Positions 34,548-44,398 are shown, numbered from the stretch's first letter. The stretch is 56,896 nt of DNA from Virgibacillus sp. MSJ-26 (GCF_018918075.1 NZ_JAHLPW010000022.1:1-56896), one strand, 5' to 3'. A program made the numbers and translations. The notes: generated from the sequence alone by a model not told the origin.

Positions 34548-37500
34548 ATGGTAAAGTGGACAAAAGAACAAGAGAGTGCCATCTATTCAGAGGGCAGTGA
34601 TATTTTAGTTTCTGCCGCAGCGGGTTCCGGAAAAACTGCTGTCCTCGTTGAGCGGATTATTCAAAAACTCCTTAAAAAAGATAGTCCAGTTGATATTGAC
34701 TCTTTGCTTGTTGTTACGTTTACAAATGCTGCAGCTCAAGAAATGCGTACGCGAGTAGGCTTAGCTTTGGAGGAAGCACTGGCTCAAGACCCAACATCCA
34801 TGCATTTAAAAAAGCAGCTGTCTTTATTACAAAGAGCTTCCATTTCAACTTTACACTCTTTTTGCTTAGATATTTTAAGAGAATACGCCTACTTAATAGA
34901 TCTTGATCCTGGTTTTAGAATTGCAAATGACGTTGAAAATGATCAAATCAAACAGGACGTCATTGAAGACCTTTTTGAAGAATGGTACGGATTTGAAGAT
35001 GATGAACAGAGTCATTTTTTCGAAGTTGTCGATCGTTTTTCAAGTGATCGAAATGATATCGAAGTAGAAGAATTAATACTTAAACTCTTTACATTTGCCA
35101 CACAGCATCCATGGCCAGACGTATGGTTAAATCAAATTAACGAGGCATATGATATACCAGATGATTGGAGGGAAGATAATCTTGGATGGTTGGACATTAT
35201 TAAAAAGGAGGTAAAACTCCAGCTTGATGCCTTTTATCAAGAAATCACACTTGCAGAAACAATAGTTAATGAAAATGACGGTCCCTATCAATATGCAGAA
35301 ACCATTGAAGCCGATAAACAAATGTTAAACAACGCTTTGGAAAACGTGCATGTATGGAATGATTTGCAAGCAGTAATGGCATCAAGCAAATTTGTTCGTT
35401 TATCGGGAAAAAAAACAGAATGCAATGAAGATAAAAAAGAAAAGGTTAAAGCACTGCGAAATAGCTATAAAGATCGATGGAACAAGATAAAAAAAGATTG
35501 GTTTAGCCGAAACTTAGAAAGTCATGTAGAGGATATGAAAGAATTAGCGCCGGTCATCAAACAACTTACAATTCTTGTGAAGGAGTTTAAACAACGTTAT
35601 ACAGCCGTGAAAAAAGAAAAAGGGCTTGTTGATTTTTCTGACCTTGAGCATTATTGCTTAGAAATTTTGATTGATTCTGAATCAACACCAGAACAGCCTT
35701 TACCGTCAGCAATTGCTAGGAATTTGCAAGAGCAATACAGTGAATTACTCGTTGATGAGTATCAAGATACAAACCTAGTCCAAGAGACAATATTAAGAAT
35801 GATAAGTGATCAAATAGGGTCAGGGAACATGTTTATGGTTGGCGATGTAAAGCAAAGTATCTATCGTTTCCGGCATGCAGAACCTTCACTGTTTATTGAT
35901 AAATATAAACGCTTCAATACGTCAGAGTCTTTAGGACAGCGTATCGATTTATCAAGTAACTTCAGAAGTCGTGAACATGTTTTATCTGGGGCCAACTATA
36001 TATTTCGACAGATACTTGACGAAAAAATTGGGGAAATTAATTACGATGAGAATGCTGAGCTTATTTATGCCAATAAAATGTATGATGAACTACCTCATCC
36101 TGAACCACATCCAGAGTTAGTCATAATCAACCGAGAAGAAGCTGAAGAATCTAACTATATCGATACGGAAGAAGGCAGTCGGGAAGAATTGGAAAAGGCC
36201 CAATTAGAAGCGAGGGCATACGCTGAAAAAATTAAAGGTTGGATAGGTGACGACGAAAATCAACCACTTCAAGTTGTGGATAAAGCCACCCAGGCCCAGC
36301 GCGATGTACAATACAGAGATATTGTTATTTTGCTCCGAGCAATGAGCGATGCACCAACGATTGTTGATGAATTTAAAAAGCAAGGGATTCCGGTATATGC
36401 TGAATTAAATACAGGTTATTTTGAAGCAATTGAAATAAAGATTATGATAAGTTTTCTTAAGGTGATTGATAATCCACGTCAGGATATCCCTTTAGCGTCT
36501 GTGCTCCGATCTCCGATTATTGGGTTAAATGAAGAGGAATTGGCAAAAATTCGTTTAGCTAACCAGAGAGGAACATATTATGAAGCACTCAATAGTTTTA
36601 AAAAGCAGAACTCAGGGGATGATATTCTCTCCAAAGTGAATCGTTTTTTAAATTTACTCGAGCAGTTTCGTAAAGCCGCTAGACAAGGCGCTCTATCCGA
36701 ACTTATTTGGGCCATCTATCGAGAAACCGGGTATTATGACTTTGTTGGGGGCATGCCGGGAGGTCGTCAACGTCAAGCAAATTTACGTGCCCTATATGAC
36801 AGGGCAAGGGGCTATGAAACAACATCTTTCCGTGGTTTATTTCGGTTTCTTAGATTTATCGAAAGAATGGAAGAAAGTGGCGATGATTTAGGGGCAGCAG
36901 GTGCCTTAAGTGAACAAGAAGATGTTGTACGGATTATGACAATTCATAAGAGTAAAGGCCTTGAATTTCCAGTTGTTATCGTTGGAGCTATGGCTAAGAA
37001 CTTTAATTTCCAAGACATAAGAGGCCGGTATATTTTGCATAAAGACCTTGGTTTTGCCAGCAAATATATCAATCCTATAAAACGAATTACGTATCCTACT
37101 TTATTTTTCCACGCGTTAAAGCAAGAAAAACAAAGAGAAATGCTAGCTGAAGAAATGCGAGTCTTATATGTTGCTCTCACCCGAGCTAAGGAAAAGCTAG
37201 TGATGGTTGCAAGTGTTCCCTCTTTCGAGAAGTGTCGGGCTAAATGGCAAACAATGGTGGAACATTCGGAATGGATTTTGCCAGCTCACCTACGCAGTGA
37301 AGCCAAAACATATCTTGATTGGGTCGGACCAGCATTAATTAGACATCAAGATACAAGTGTTCTACGTACTGAAGATATTCACGATGCTGTTTTGGAAAAA
37401 ATACAAATTGACCCGTCAAGATGGGATATAACCATTGTTCATAAGAATGAATTGAATGATGTTGATGTATCTTCTGAGGACGTTGACTTTGATTTACAAG

Positions 37501-38276
37501 AGGCTGTACAGAACTGGAAAACAATCGATTTAGAAGATGCTAGCTTATCCCAACAAGTGGATGAAAGATTGTCGTATCAGTATCCATACTTTGAAGCGGC
37601 CTCATCCCGAGCAAAACAAACAGTCACAGAAATAAAGAGGCAACGCGAATTTCAAGATGAATACAGTTCTAACCAGCTCATTCAACCCTACAAGGCACCG
37701 ATTATAAAACGACCTATTTTTTTACAGAAAGAAAAAAGATTATCTTCAGCTGAAATAGGGACGGCAATGCATACAGCAATGCAGCATCTTCCATTCAAAC
37801 CAAACATGACTTCTTCAAATATAGAAGAATTTATTGGTGGCCTTGTTATTAAAGAAATTCTCATAGAAGCGGAGGCCGAAGTCATTGATATACCAGCAAT
37901 AGAACAATTTTTACAGACAGATATTGCAAATTATATGATGACTCAAACGTTTTACCGAGAGCTTCCATTTAGTTTAACCTTACCTGCAAATGAAGTGTAC
38001 GCCACTTGGCGAAGTGAGACAGAAGAACAAGTTCTTATTCAGGGTGTATTGGACTGTGTTATTCCTAGAGATGATGGGTGGATTATTCTGGACTATAAGA
38101 CCGATGCTATTCAAGATGAAGTTGACGAAAGTTTAAAAGAAAAACTTATTAAACGCTATGAAACGCAAATAAGTCTTTATAAAAGAGCAATTGAAACAAT
38201 ATGGAAACAACCTGTGATTGGAACCTATTTATACTTCTTTTCAAAGCAACTTTTGATTGATATTCCTATTGAATAA
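34548..38276 (+). CDS. addA: ATP-dependent helicase/deoxyribonuclease subunit AddA
   Basis: This 1242-residue UvrD-type helicase-nuclease has Walker A SAAAGSGKTAVLVERI, Walker B region LLVDEYQDTN, motif IV/V block MTIHKSKGLEFPVV, VLYVALTRAKEKL, and the C-terminal nuclease ILDYKTD. It unwinds DNA and cuts the 3'-ended strand until Chi. ATG 34548 follows AGGGGGG. The gene closes the addBA operon with a strong terminator. Length matches the family (about 1230). Confidence 0.96.
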   Translation: MVKWTKEQESAIYSEGSDILVSAAAGSGKTAVLVERIIQKLLKKDSPVDIDSLLVVTFTNAAAQEMRTRVGLALEEALAQDPTSMHLKKQLSLLQRASISTLHSFCLDILREYAYLIDLDPGFRIANDVENDQIKQDVIEDLFEEWYGFEDDEQSHFFEVVDRFSSDRNDIEVEELILKLFTFATQHPWPDVWLNQINEAYDIPDDWREDNLGWLDIIKKEVKLQLDAFYQEITLAETIVNENDGPYQYAETIEADKQMLNNALENVHVWNDLQAVMASSKFVRLSGKKTECNEDKKEKVKALRNSYKDRWNKIKKDWFSRNLESHVEDMKELAPVIKQLTILVKEFKQRYTAVKKEKGLVDFSDLEHYCLEILIDSESTPEQPLPSAIARNLQEQYSELLVDEYQDTNLVQETILRMISDQIGSGNMFMVGDVKQSIYRFRHAEPSLFIDKYKRFNTSESLGQRIDLSSNFRSREHVLSGANYIFRQILDEKIGEINYDENAELIYANKMYDELPHPEPHPELVIINREEAEESNYIDTEEGSREELEKAQLEARAYAEKIKGWIGDDENQPLQVVDKATQAQRDVQYRDIVILLRAMSDAPTIVDEFKKQGIPVYAELNTGYFEAIEIKIMISFLKVIDNPRQDIPLASVLRSPIIGLNEEELAKIRLANQRGTYYEALNSFKKQNSGDDILSKVNRFLNLLEQFRKAARQGALSELIWAIYRETGYYDFVGGMPGGRQRQANLRALYDRARGYETTSFRGLFRFLRFIERMEESGDDLGAAGALSEQEDVVRIMTIHKSKGLEFPVVIVGAMAKNFNFQDIRGRYILHKDLGFASKYINPIKRITYPTLFFHALKQEKQREMLAEEMRVLYVALTRAKEKLVMVASVPSFEKCRAKWQTMVEHSEWILPAHLRSEAKTYLDWVGPALIRHQDTSVLRTEDIHDAVLEKIQIDPSRWDITIVHKNELNDVDVSSEDVDFDLQEAVQNWKTIDLEDASLSQQVDERLSYQYPYFEAASSRAKQTVTEIKRQREFQDEYSSNQLIQPYKAPIIKRPIFLQKEKRLSSAEIGTAMHTAMQHLPFKPNMTSSNIEEFIGGLVIKEILIEAEAEVIDIPAIEQFLQTDIANYMMTQTFYRELPFSLTLPANEVYATWRSETEEQVLIQGVLDCVIPRDDGWIILDYKTDAIQDEVDESLKEKLIKRYETQISLYKRAIETIWKQPVIGTYLYFFSKQLLIDIPIE

Positions 38277-38294
38277 ATTTAAAAGCAAATGAGG

Positions 38295-38332
38295 AAGAGT
38301 TAAGTCATTTAAAATGACTTAACTCTTTTTTG
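38295..38332 (+). terminator. Terminator of addBA
   Basis: A 16-bp stem, AAGAGTTAAGTCATTT with AAATGACTTAACTCTT, is followed by a T run. Confidence 0.93.
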
Positions 38333-38334
38333 TT

Positions 38335-38755
38335 TTTTTAAATAATCTCTGTAGTTTGATATTAATCCACACAATGCTCCTTTTCTGAAGTTCCATTGAA
38401 AATTCCGGCTGGACTACACTCGTTACATTTAGATTTCCGTATATTTTAAAGAAAGTCATCGAGAGAGTGCTCCTCCCGTTCAAATTTCCTATTAAACTTG
38501 AAAAAATTATCGAGAAAATGCAACTCCCATTCAAAAGTGACTTATCATGCTTTTTAGTCACAAAGTTGTCAAATGAGGAACAAGGGAGTGTTAACAAATT
38601 GTTCATAAATCAATTTGTTGTCTTTTTAGTCTCCTTCTGATTTCTTTAAACCCTGTAGCTGTAGGTTTTTCCTTCAATTTGTTGCAAGATAGCCATTTAC
38701 TTAAAACATCAATTTTAACTATTAATACTTACAAAATCGTCAATTATGTAATTAA
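38335..38755. other. Gene-free A/T-rich stretch with a degenerate internal repeat
   Basis: No credible gene is seen. Two related segments about 51 bp apart (around 38457 TCATCGAGAGAGTGC and around 38508 TTATCGAGAAAATGC, each followed by CTCCC-TTCAAA) form a decayed tandem repeat. A minus-strand frame across it has no ribosome-binding site or recognisable domain. Confidence 0.4.
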
Positions 38756-38804
38756 AATCACAAGTGAGTGTGATTAAATTCACTTTATTGAGAACCGTTC
38801 CCAA
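38756..38804 (+). promoter_or_regulatory. Two palindromes upstream of the ba3 oxidase operon
   Basis: AATCACA-N6-TGTGATT (38756-38775) is a perfect 7-bp-arm inverted repeat. TTGAGAAC-C-GTTCCCAA (38788-38804) is inverted with one mismatch. Both lie within 90 bp of the first gene and may be operator sites; the regulator is unknown. Confidence 0.45.
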
Positions 38805-38844
38805 TTAGAATGTAATTAAGAAATTAAACAAGGAGGGATTAAGG

Positions 38845-38994
38845 GTGGAAACTAAATTAAACACAGATGAAAAAGTTGAAAAATATGATGAGCAATCTCT
38901 CAAAGGTACTTTGTTTTCCACGATAGTATTTGTAGGTGGCGGTATCGTAGCCTTTATCGCTTTATTATTCATATTCTATATGATTCGACTATAA
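38845..38994 (+). CDS. Cytochrome c oxidase subunit IIa (ba3 type)
   Basis: This 49-residue protein has an acidic N-terminal segment of about 20 residues and a single membrane helix (STIVFVGGGIVAFIALLF). This is the layout of the CoxIIa subunit of ba3 oxidases, which substitutes for the second helix missing from subunit II. The GTG at 38845 is seven bases after AGGAGGG. It lies 13 bp before the subunit II gene and is therefore the first gene of the oxidase operon. It is identified by context and topology. Confidence 0.82.
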   Translation: METKLNTDEKVEKYDEQSLKGTLFSTIVFVGGGIVAFIALLFIFYMIRL

Positions 38995-39007
38995 GGAGGG
39001 GTAATTA

Positions 39008-39475
39008 ATGAAAATGCATCGTTTTGAAGAAATATGGCTTGTGTTAGCAGTAGCTGTTATTGTCATCTCTATGGTCTTGACGGGTTATCAAACATTTGCT
39101 TTAGGTATGGGTCCACCAAGTAATAAAGAAACAATTGATCCACAAAAAGTAGATGAAACAGCTCCATTTGATGAACCAGGAGTTTATGAAATTGGTGAAA
39201 ACGAATATGAAGTTGTCATGACATTGCAGATCTTCAGTTTTAATCCTGGTGATATTGAAATACCAGCTGGCTCAACGGTTCATTTTACAATGACATCTAA
39301 AGATGTGATTCACGGTTTCCAAGTACCCGGCACCAACCTTAACGCTATGGTTATGCCAGGGCATATTCAGAAAATCTCCCAAACTTTTGATGAACCTGGT
39401 GAGTATTTAGTCTTGTGTAATGAATATTGTGGAACAGGTCATCAACAAATGGGCATGACCATTACAGTAAAATAA
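39008..39475 (+). CDS. cbaB: ba3-type cytochrome c oxidase subunit II
   Basis: This 155-residue membrane-anchored cupredoxin has one N-terminal helix (about 8-30) and the complete CuA site: His in DVIHGFQVPGT and the CNEYCGTGHQQM block with two Cys, His and Met. A short, single-helix subunit II is typical for the ba3 branch. It accepts electrons from cytochrome c. GGAGGGG precedes ATG 39008, and subunit I follows after 18 bp. Confidence 0.92.
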   Translation: MKMHRFEEIWLVLAVAVIVISMVLTGYQTFALGMGPPSNKETIDPQKVDETAPFDEPGVYEIGENEYEVVMTLQIFSFNPGDIEIPAGSTVHFTMTSKDVIHGFQVPGTNLNAMVMPGHIQKISQTFDEPGEYLVLCNEYCGTGHQQMGMTITVK

Positions 39476-39493
39476 AGGAGGCATGGGTATAAA

Positions 39494-41188
39494 ATGGAAG
39501 CATTAAATTTTGATCATACAAAGCCAGCAACATTAAAAGAGAAAGCAACCAAAGTTTTGGGCACTAATGAAAAAGATGCAAAATTATCACTAACGTATTT
39601 ATCCGTTTCTTTTATCGCTTTATTTATCGGTGGCGTTTTAGGACTTCTACAAGGTCTTGAAAGAGCAGGCCTTCTTCAGCTACCTGTTTGGTTGAACTAC
39701 TATGAAGTATTAACTGCTCACGGCGTATTACTCGTTCTTGTCTTTACCGCTACTTTTGTAGTTGGTTACTTTTATGCAGGATTGTCTCATACATTAGATG
39801 GGTTGATTCCTGTTGTAAGGAAGATGGGTTGGATAGCATTTAGTTTGATGGTCATCGGTGTTGTCTTTGTCGTGACGACAATTGTGATGGGGGAAGCATC
39901 AGTTTTATACACATTCTATCCACCTATGCAAGCATCCCCTTGGTTTTATATTGGATTAGTTTTTCTTGTTCTTGGTATTTGGACCGCTGCATTTGGATGC
40001 TTTATAAATGTGGCAAGTTGGAGAAAAAGAAATAAGGGAAAACATATTCCATTACTTTCATATTTTGCAGTTGGTGTGTTTATTTTACTCTTCTTTGGAA
40101 GTCTAGGTGTAACTTATGAAGTGTTAACTTTAATCCCTTGGGCGTTTGGTTGGACAGAAACAGTCAACGTCATGTTAAGTCGAACACTATTTTGGAGTTT
40201 TGGTCACACCCTTGTTAATATTTGGTATTTAACAGCTGTATCCGCTTGGTATGTTGCAGTACCAAAAATTATCGGTGGACGTCTTTTCAGTGATACATTA
40301 GCACGTGTCGTTGTCTTTTTACTAGTCATTTTGAATATTCCAGGTGGATTCCATCACCAAATTGTAGATCCAGGATTTACACAAGGCTTGAAATTCATGC
40401 ACGTATTTATGAGTCTATCAATAGGTTTCCCGTCCTTAATGACTGCTTTCGCTATGTTTGCAGTTTTAGAACGTGCCGGAAGAAAGAGAGGTGGGAAAGG
40501 TCTCTTAGGTTGGCTTAAAAAATTACCTTGGTCTGACGTTCGCTTCCTAGCACCTATGATTGCGATGATTGCCTTTATTCCAGCCGGTGCAGGTGGAATT
40601 GCACAAACAAACAACCAGTTGAACCAGGTTGTTCACAACTCTCTATGGGTAACAGGTCACTTCCATTTAACTGTTGGAACATCTGTAGCATTAACATTCT
40701 TTGGAATAGCTTATTGGCTGATCCCACATTTATCAAAACGTGAATTAACACCGAAAATTAATAAACTCGGGATCATTCAAACAATCACTTGGACAGTTGG
40801 TATGTTGTTCATGTCTGGAGCAATGCATACTGTCGGCTTATTCGGATCACCAAGAAGAACATCTTTCTCTACTTATGGTGATAATGCCACAGCATTAGGC
40901 TGGAGTCCGTATCTTCTCTTGCTAGCTGTTGGCGGGATTCTATTAATTGTTGCTGTTGTCCTTATGGTCTATATCGCTTTCTACCTCATGTTTAAAGCAC
41001 CTAAGGGACATACTGAATTCCCGATAGGAGAGCCTGAAGATAATGCTCCCAAAACTCCTATGTGGACGGAACGTTGGGGCTTATGGGTTATTCTAATGCT
41101 GGCTGTCGTAGCTATGGGATATGTCATTCCACTCGTCGACTTAATTATGAATGCCCCTCCAGGATCACCACCATTTAAGACTTGGTAA
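39494..41188 (+). CDS. cbaA: ba3-type cytochrome c oxidase subunit I
   Basis: This 564-residue haem-copper oxidase core has about 13 helices. Visible ligands are His in LTAHGVLLVL (low-spin haem), His in FWSFGHTLVNIW, HH in GGFHHQIVDPG (CuB), and VTGHFHLTVG for the haem irons. The VHNSLW block before it is typical of ba3. It reduces O2 to water and pumps protons in the cytoplasmic membrane. GGAGG precedes ATG 39494. High-affinity ba3 oxidases suit oxygen-poor brines. B. subtilis lacks this operon. Confidence 0.94.
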   Translation: MEALNFDHTKPATLKEKATKVLGTNEKDAKLSLTYLSVSFIALFIGGVLGLLQGLERAGLLQLPVWLNYYEVLTAHGVLLVLVFTATFVVGYFYAGLSHTLDGLIPVVRKMGWIAFSLMVIGVVFVVTTIVMGEASVLYTFYPPMQASPWFYIGLVFLVLGIWTAAFGCFINVASWRKRNKGKHIPLLSYFAVGVFILLFFGSLGVTYEVLTLIPWAFGWTETVNVMLSRTLFWSFGHTLVNIWYLTAVSAWYVAVPKIIGGRLFSDTLARVVVFLLVILNIPGGFHHQIVDPGFTQGLKFMHVFMSLSIGFPSLMTAFAMFAVLERAGRKRGGKGLLGWLKKLPWSDVRFLAPMIAMIAFIPAGAGGIAQTNNQLNQVVHNSLWVTGHFHLTVGTSVALTFFGIAYWLIPHLSKRELTPKINKLGIIQTITWTVGMLFMSGAMHTVGLFGSPRRTSFSTYGDNATALGWSPYLLLLAVGGILLIVAVVLMVYIAFYLMFKAPKGHTEFPIGEPEDNAPKTPMWTERWGLWVILMLAVVAMGYVIPLVDLIMNAPPGSPPFKTW

Positions 41189-41189
41189 A

Positions 41190-41262
41190 TAAACAAAAAC
41201 GTAAGCACCTGGTTAGATACGTACAAGCTGGTGAAACCTGACGAGATTGATTTGCTAGACAA
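41190..41262. repeat. Diverged family A border downstream of cbaA
   Basis: AAAACGTAAGCACCTGGTTAG followed by ACGTACAAGCTGGTGAAACC and TGACGAGAT matches, in reverse, the closing part of the family A unit at 52.4-53.15 kb. Confidence 0.6.
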
Positions 41263-41264
41263 AA

Positions 41265-41664
41265 TAAAAGAGGTTGGGACATAAGTATTTTAGTTAATGT
41301 AAAAGCGAACGTATTAAAGTATTTATCTTTTAATATACAATTTAAAATCAGCGTAGGAAAAATACGTAGACTCCTTGAAAAATCGCGATGAATCGCTGTC
41401 GAAGCATTCCTTGTCCAACAGGATGAAAAGCTTAGATGAGACCCCGCAGAGCGCCATGAATGATGGAAGGCTAAATTCGCGACGTCCTGTGGAGGCGCCT
41501 TCATGACCAACATCCTGCTGGCCCGAGGCTCATCAGCAAAGAAGAATGAACTGCAATTCTTCTCCCCCCGCGGAAAGCGAAGTATTTTTCCGAAGCGAAT
41601 AACGCTCGCTTAAAATTGTTCGTCTTTTAATTACTAATACTTAGTTTTGTCCCATCCTCTTTAC
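41265..41664. mobile_element. Non-coding element with inverted ends enclosing a family C repeat
   Basis: The ends AAAGAGGTTGGGACATAAGT (41267-41286) and its near-complement TTTGTCCCATCCTCTTT (about 41646-41662) are inverted. Between them lies an enlarged family C repeat (41345-41600) with extra paired insertions (CCAACAGGAT with ATCCTGCTGG) and an AGAAGAAT/ATTCTTCT hairpin. No coding capacity is seen; the form is MITE-like. No target duplication could be defined by eye. Confidence 0.5.
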
Positions 41665-41706
41665 AAAAGTATAATCACAAAGACATAAAACGGGGAGTGA
41701 TGAAAC

Positions 41707-42345
41707 ATGGATGCTAAGTGGAGAAAGCGTGTAGCTATTACAATGGTGCTCGTCTTTGGAAGTTTGTTAGTTTATTTCGGCACGGATGGCTTAACTGCTT
41801 TTACTGTAGAAACTGCCCGATTAAATGAACTTATTGAAGAACAACCGACATTTCCGGACGTTACACTAGAAGATAGTGAAGAAAGAGTTTATTCCTTCTC
41901 GGAGTTTGACGATAAATACGTTCTTATAACATTTATATATACATCTTGTACTACAGTTTGCTTAGACCTTGAAATGAATATGGCCCAAGTGTATAACAAG
42001 GTGCCAGAAGAATTTATAGGTGAAGATATTTCCTTCCTTAGTATCAGTTTTGACCCCACAGTCGATGATCCGGAAACCCTAGATAAGTATAAAGGTTATT
42101 TTGATAGTGACGGGGAAACGTGGAGAATGGCTCGCATCCCTGATCAACAGGAGTTGGACAATTTACTAGATGAATTCGGTGTGATTGTGATACCTGACGG
42201 ATATGGGGATTACGCTCATAATGCTGCATTTTATTTGGTTGATTCTAATGGAAAATTAGTCAATGTTATGGACTATCAAGATACAGATGGAGCTGCTGAT
42301 GAAATTACACGGATTCTTGAGAGTAATAGGGGGAATCAATCATGA
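41707..42345 (+). CDS. SCO1/SenC family copper chaperone
   Basis: This 212-residue membrane-tethered thioredoxin-fold protein has one helix at about 8-26, then the copper motif in YTSCTTVCLDLEMNM (CxxxC) and the distal His in GDYAHNAAFYL. Sco proteins deliver copper to CuA of oxidase subunit II, so a role with the ba3 oxidase upstream is likely. GGGGAG lies nine bases before ATG 41707. It overlaps the next gene by ATGA. Confidence 0.92.
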   Translation: MDAKWRKRVAITMVLVFGSLLVYFGTDGLTAFTVETARLNELIEEQPTFPDVTLEDSEERVYSFSEFDDKYVLITFIYTSCTTVCLDLEMNMAQVYNKVPEEFIGEDISFLSISFDPTVDDPETLDKYKGYFDSDGETWRMARIPDQQELDNLLDEFGVIVIPDGYGDYAHNAAFYLVDSNGKLVNVMDYQDTDGAADEITRILESNRGNQS

Positions 42346-42899
42346 AACAATTTGTATATGGTTTAGTGTTATTTATATTTCTTATATTGCCCCCAGTTTC
42401 CAATTTAATGGAGTCTATTATGATCATTCATATGCATATGCAAATGCCTATGCTCGTTGTCGCAGGATTCTTAATGGCTAAACTTTTTCAGAAAAAGTTC
42501 CCACACTTTTTTGAGAAGTGGAACAAAGATGGTACACCGGGTATCTTATTGTTTGGGATTATTTGGTTATATTGGATGATTCCCCGTACAATGGATGAAG
42601 CCCTAGTTATGCACGGAATGGAAATATTTAAATTCATTAGTTTAACTTTTCTTGCTGGAGTACCACTACGAGATAGTTGGAAAAAACTTGGCGAGAGAGG
42701 GAAGAATATCGTCTTTTACAGCTTTATGATTGTGTCATTTGGAATGGGCTGGTTATACATCAAGTCTCCGGTTCAATTATGCAACAATTATCTTCTTGTT
42801 GAACAAATTACTTTAGGGTGGGGATTTTTAGCAATGGCTGTTTGTATGGCTATATTCCTAGTCTATATCGCTGTGACAGATCAATCAGAATACGATTGA
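42342..42899 (+). CDS. Six-helix membrane protein, possible CtaG-like copper/oxidase assembly factor
   Basis: This 185-residue protein has about six hydrophobic helices. Helix 2 begins with MIIHMHMQMPML, a His/Met cluster that could bind Cu(I). CtaG (caa3_CtaG) proteins have a similar HM..H motif early in the membrane domain, but overall similarity is not evident to me. The start overlaps the sco stop (ATGA), so the two are translationally coupled. A role in copper delivery or ba3 oxidase maturation is inferred. A terminator follows. Confidence 0.65.
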   Translation: MKQFVYGLVLFIFLILPPVSNLMESIMIIHMHMQMPMLVVAGFLMAKLFQKKFPHFFEKWNKDGTPGILLFGIIWLYWMIPRTMDEALVMHGMEIFKFISLTFLAGVPLRDSWKKLGERGKNIVFYSFMIVSFGMGWLYIKSPVQLCNNYLLVEQITLGWGFLAMAVCMAIFLVYIAVTDQSEYD

Positions 42900-42979
42900 A
42901 CCTCTCATGATTAAACTCACGAGTACACTTGCTAGTTGATAAAACACATAACTTTAAATCAACTATATCTTTGGTAAAG

Positions 42980-43013
42980 AAAAAGAGACAGTCCCAGACG
43001 ACTATCTCTTTTT
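42980..43013. terminator. Bidirectional terminator between the sco operon and rocD
   Basis: AAAAAGAGA-CAGT pairs with ACT-ATCTCTTTTT around an 8-base loop (one bulge). It lies between convergent genes. Confidence 0.85.
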
Positions 43014-43026
43014 GAGGTTAAAAAAT

Positions 43027-44226
43027 TTATTTGGCTTCCAATACTTCTTTAATATGATTAAGTGCCCAGTCCAAATCATCTTTTTCAATAATTAAAGGTG
43101 GAGCAAAGCGAATCACATTTTCATGTGTCTCTTTACATAATAACCCTTTTTCTTTTAAACCTTCACAATACGGACGAGCAGGCTCGGTCAATTCCACGCC
43201 AATAAATAGTCCTTTTCCACGAACTTCTTTGATAATTGGATTGTTAATTTTTTGCAGCTCATCCATCATATAATTACCAAGCTCAATGGAGCGGTCCGCT
43301 AAGTTTTCTTCAATTAAAACATCAAGTGATGCAATAGAAACGGCACAAGCAAGTGGGTTTCCACCGAATGTCGATCCGTGTGATCCAGGATTAAATACCC
43401 CAAGAATCTCTTTATTTGCTACAACACAGGAAATAGGGAAGACGCCACCGCCTAGAGCTTTTCCTAAAATGATAATATCTGGTGAAACATTTTCCCATTC
43501 ATTGGCTAGCATTTTTCCGGTACGTGCTAAACCAGCTTGAATTTCATCTGCTATGTAAAGCACATTATTCTCTTTACAGAGGTCGTAAGCTTCTTTTAAA
43601 AATCCTTCTGGTGGGACGACGATTCCTGCCTCACCCTGGATGGGCTCAAATAAAAATCCGGCAGTATTTTTATTAATTGCTTCTTTTAATGCATCAATAT
43701 CACCGTAAGGGATTACTTTAATTCCGGGAAGCATTGGGCCATAGCCTCGCTTATATTCTTCTTCAGATGATAATGAAACCGCTGCCATTGTACGCCCGTG
43801 AAAATTACCTTCACAAGCGATGATCTCTGCTTTATTATCTTCTATACCTTTTACATCATATGCCCAGCGCCTAGCTGCTTTAATGGCAGTTTCCACAGCT
43901 TCAGCACCCGTGTTCATTGGTAATGCCATATCTTTGTTTGTTAATTTACATATTTTCTCGTACCACGGTCCTAATTGATCGTTATGAAAAGCACGAGATG
44001 TTAAGGTAACTTTGTCAGCTTGATCCTTAAGTGCTTGCATAATTTTAGGATGACGATGACCTTGATTCACCGCGGAGTATGCACTTAACATATCCATATA
44101 TCGATTGCCTTCTGGATCTTCAACCCAGACGCCTTCAGCTTTTGAGACGACGACAGGCAAGGGATGATAGTTTTTTGCCCCAAATTCTTGTGTTTGATCA
44201 ATGATTTCTTTACTTGTCTTTGCCAT
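43027..44226 (-). CDS. rocD: Ornithine aminotransferase RocD
   Basis: This 399-residue PLP enzyme converts ornithine and 2-oxoglutarate to glutamate semialdehyde and glutamate. The PLP lysine lies in [14 protein letters not shown]; the Asp and Gln of [15 protein letters not shown] and the [18 protein letters not shown] block are typical of class III ornithine aminotransferases. GGAGGG lies five bases before ATG 44226. It stands alone here and not in a roc cluster. In salt-adapted bacilli the product also feeds proline, a compatible solute (known biology, not shown here). Confidence 0.94.
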   Translation of the reverse strand: MAKTSKEIIDQTQEFGAKNYHPLPVVVSKAEGVWVEDPEGNRYMDMLSAYSAVNQGHRHPKIMQALKDQADKVTLTSRAFHNDQLGPWYEKICKLTNKDMALPMNTGAEAVETAIKAARRWAYDVKGIEDNKAEIIACEGNFHGRTMAAVSLSSEEEYKRGYGPMLPGIKVIPYGDIDALKEAINKNTAGFLFEPIQGEAGIVVPPEGFLKEAYDLCKENNVLYIADEIQAGLARTGKMLANEWENVSPDIIILGKALGGGVFPISCVVANKEILGVFNPGSHGSTFGGNPLACAVSIASLDVLIEENLADRSIELGNYMMDELQKINNPIIKEVRGKGLFIGVELTEPARPYCEGLKEKGLLCKETHENVIRFAPPLIIEKDDLDWALNHIKEVLEAK

Positions 44227-44398
44227 TTTATCCCTCCAAGATTTAGAATTTTTTCAACTCTATGATTCTAATATACCATTTTTAACGATTACTTTAAATG
44301 CACAGATGATTTTCATGTGATTTAACGAAGGGTACGTGTTATATTAGATAAGAAATTAAAAATTACACTTTAATTAATTGATGAGGGAGGAACGTCGT

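Noticed and set aside
38319..38606. Minus-strand open frame of 95 codons after addA
   Set aside because: It begins in the A/T-rich gap and runs into the addA terminator, without ribosome-binding site or known domain.
38756..38775. FNR box before the ba3 oxidase genes
   Set aside because: The half-sites are in reverse order (TCACA-N6-TGTGA) compared with the Bacillus FNR consensus, so it is listed only as a palindrome of unknown regulator.
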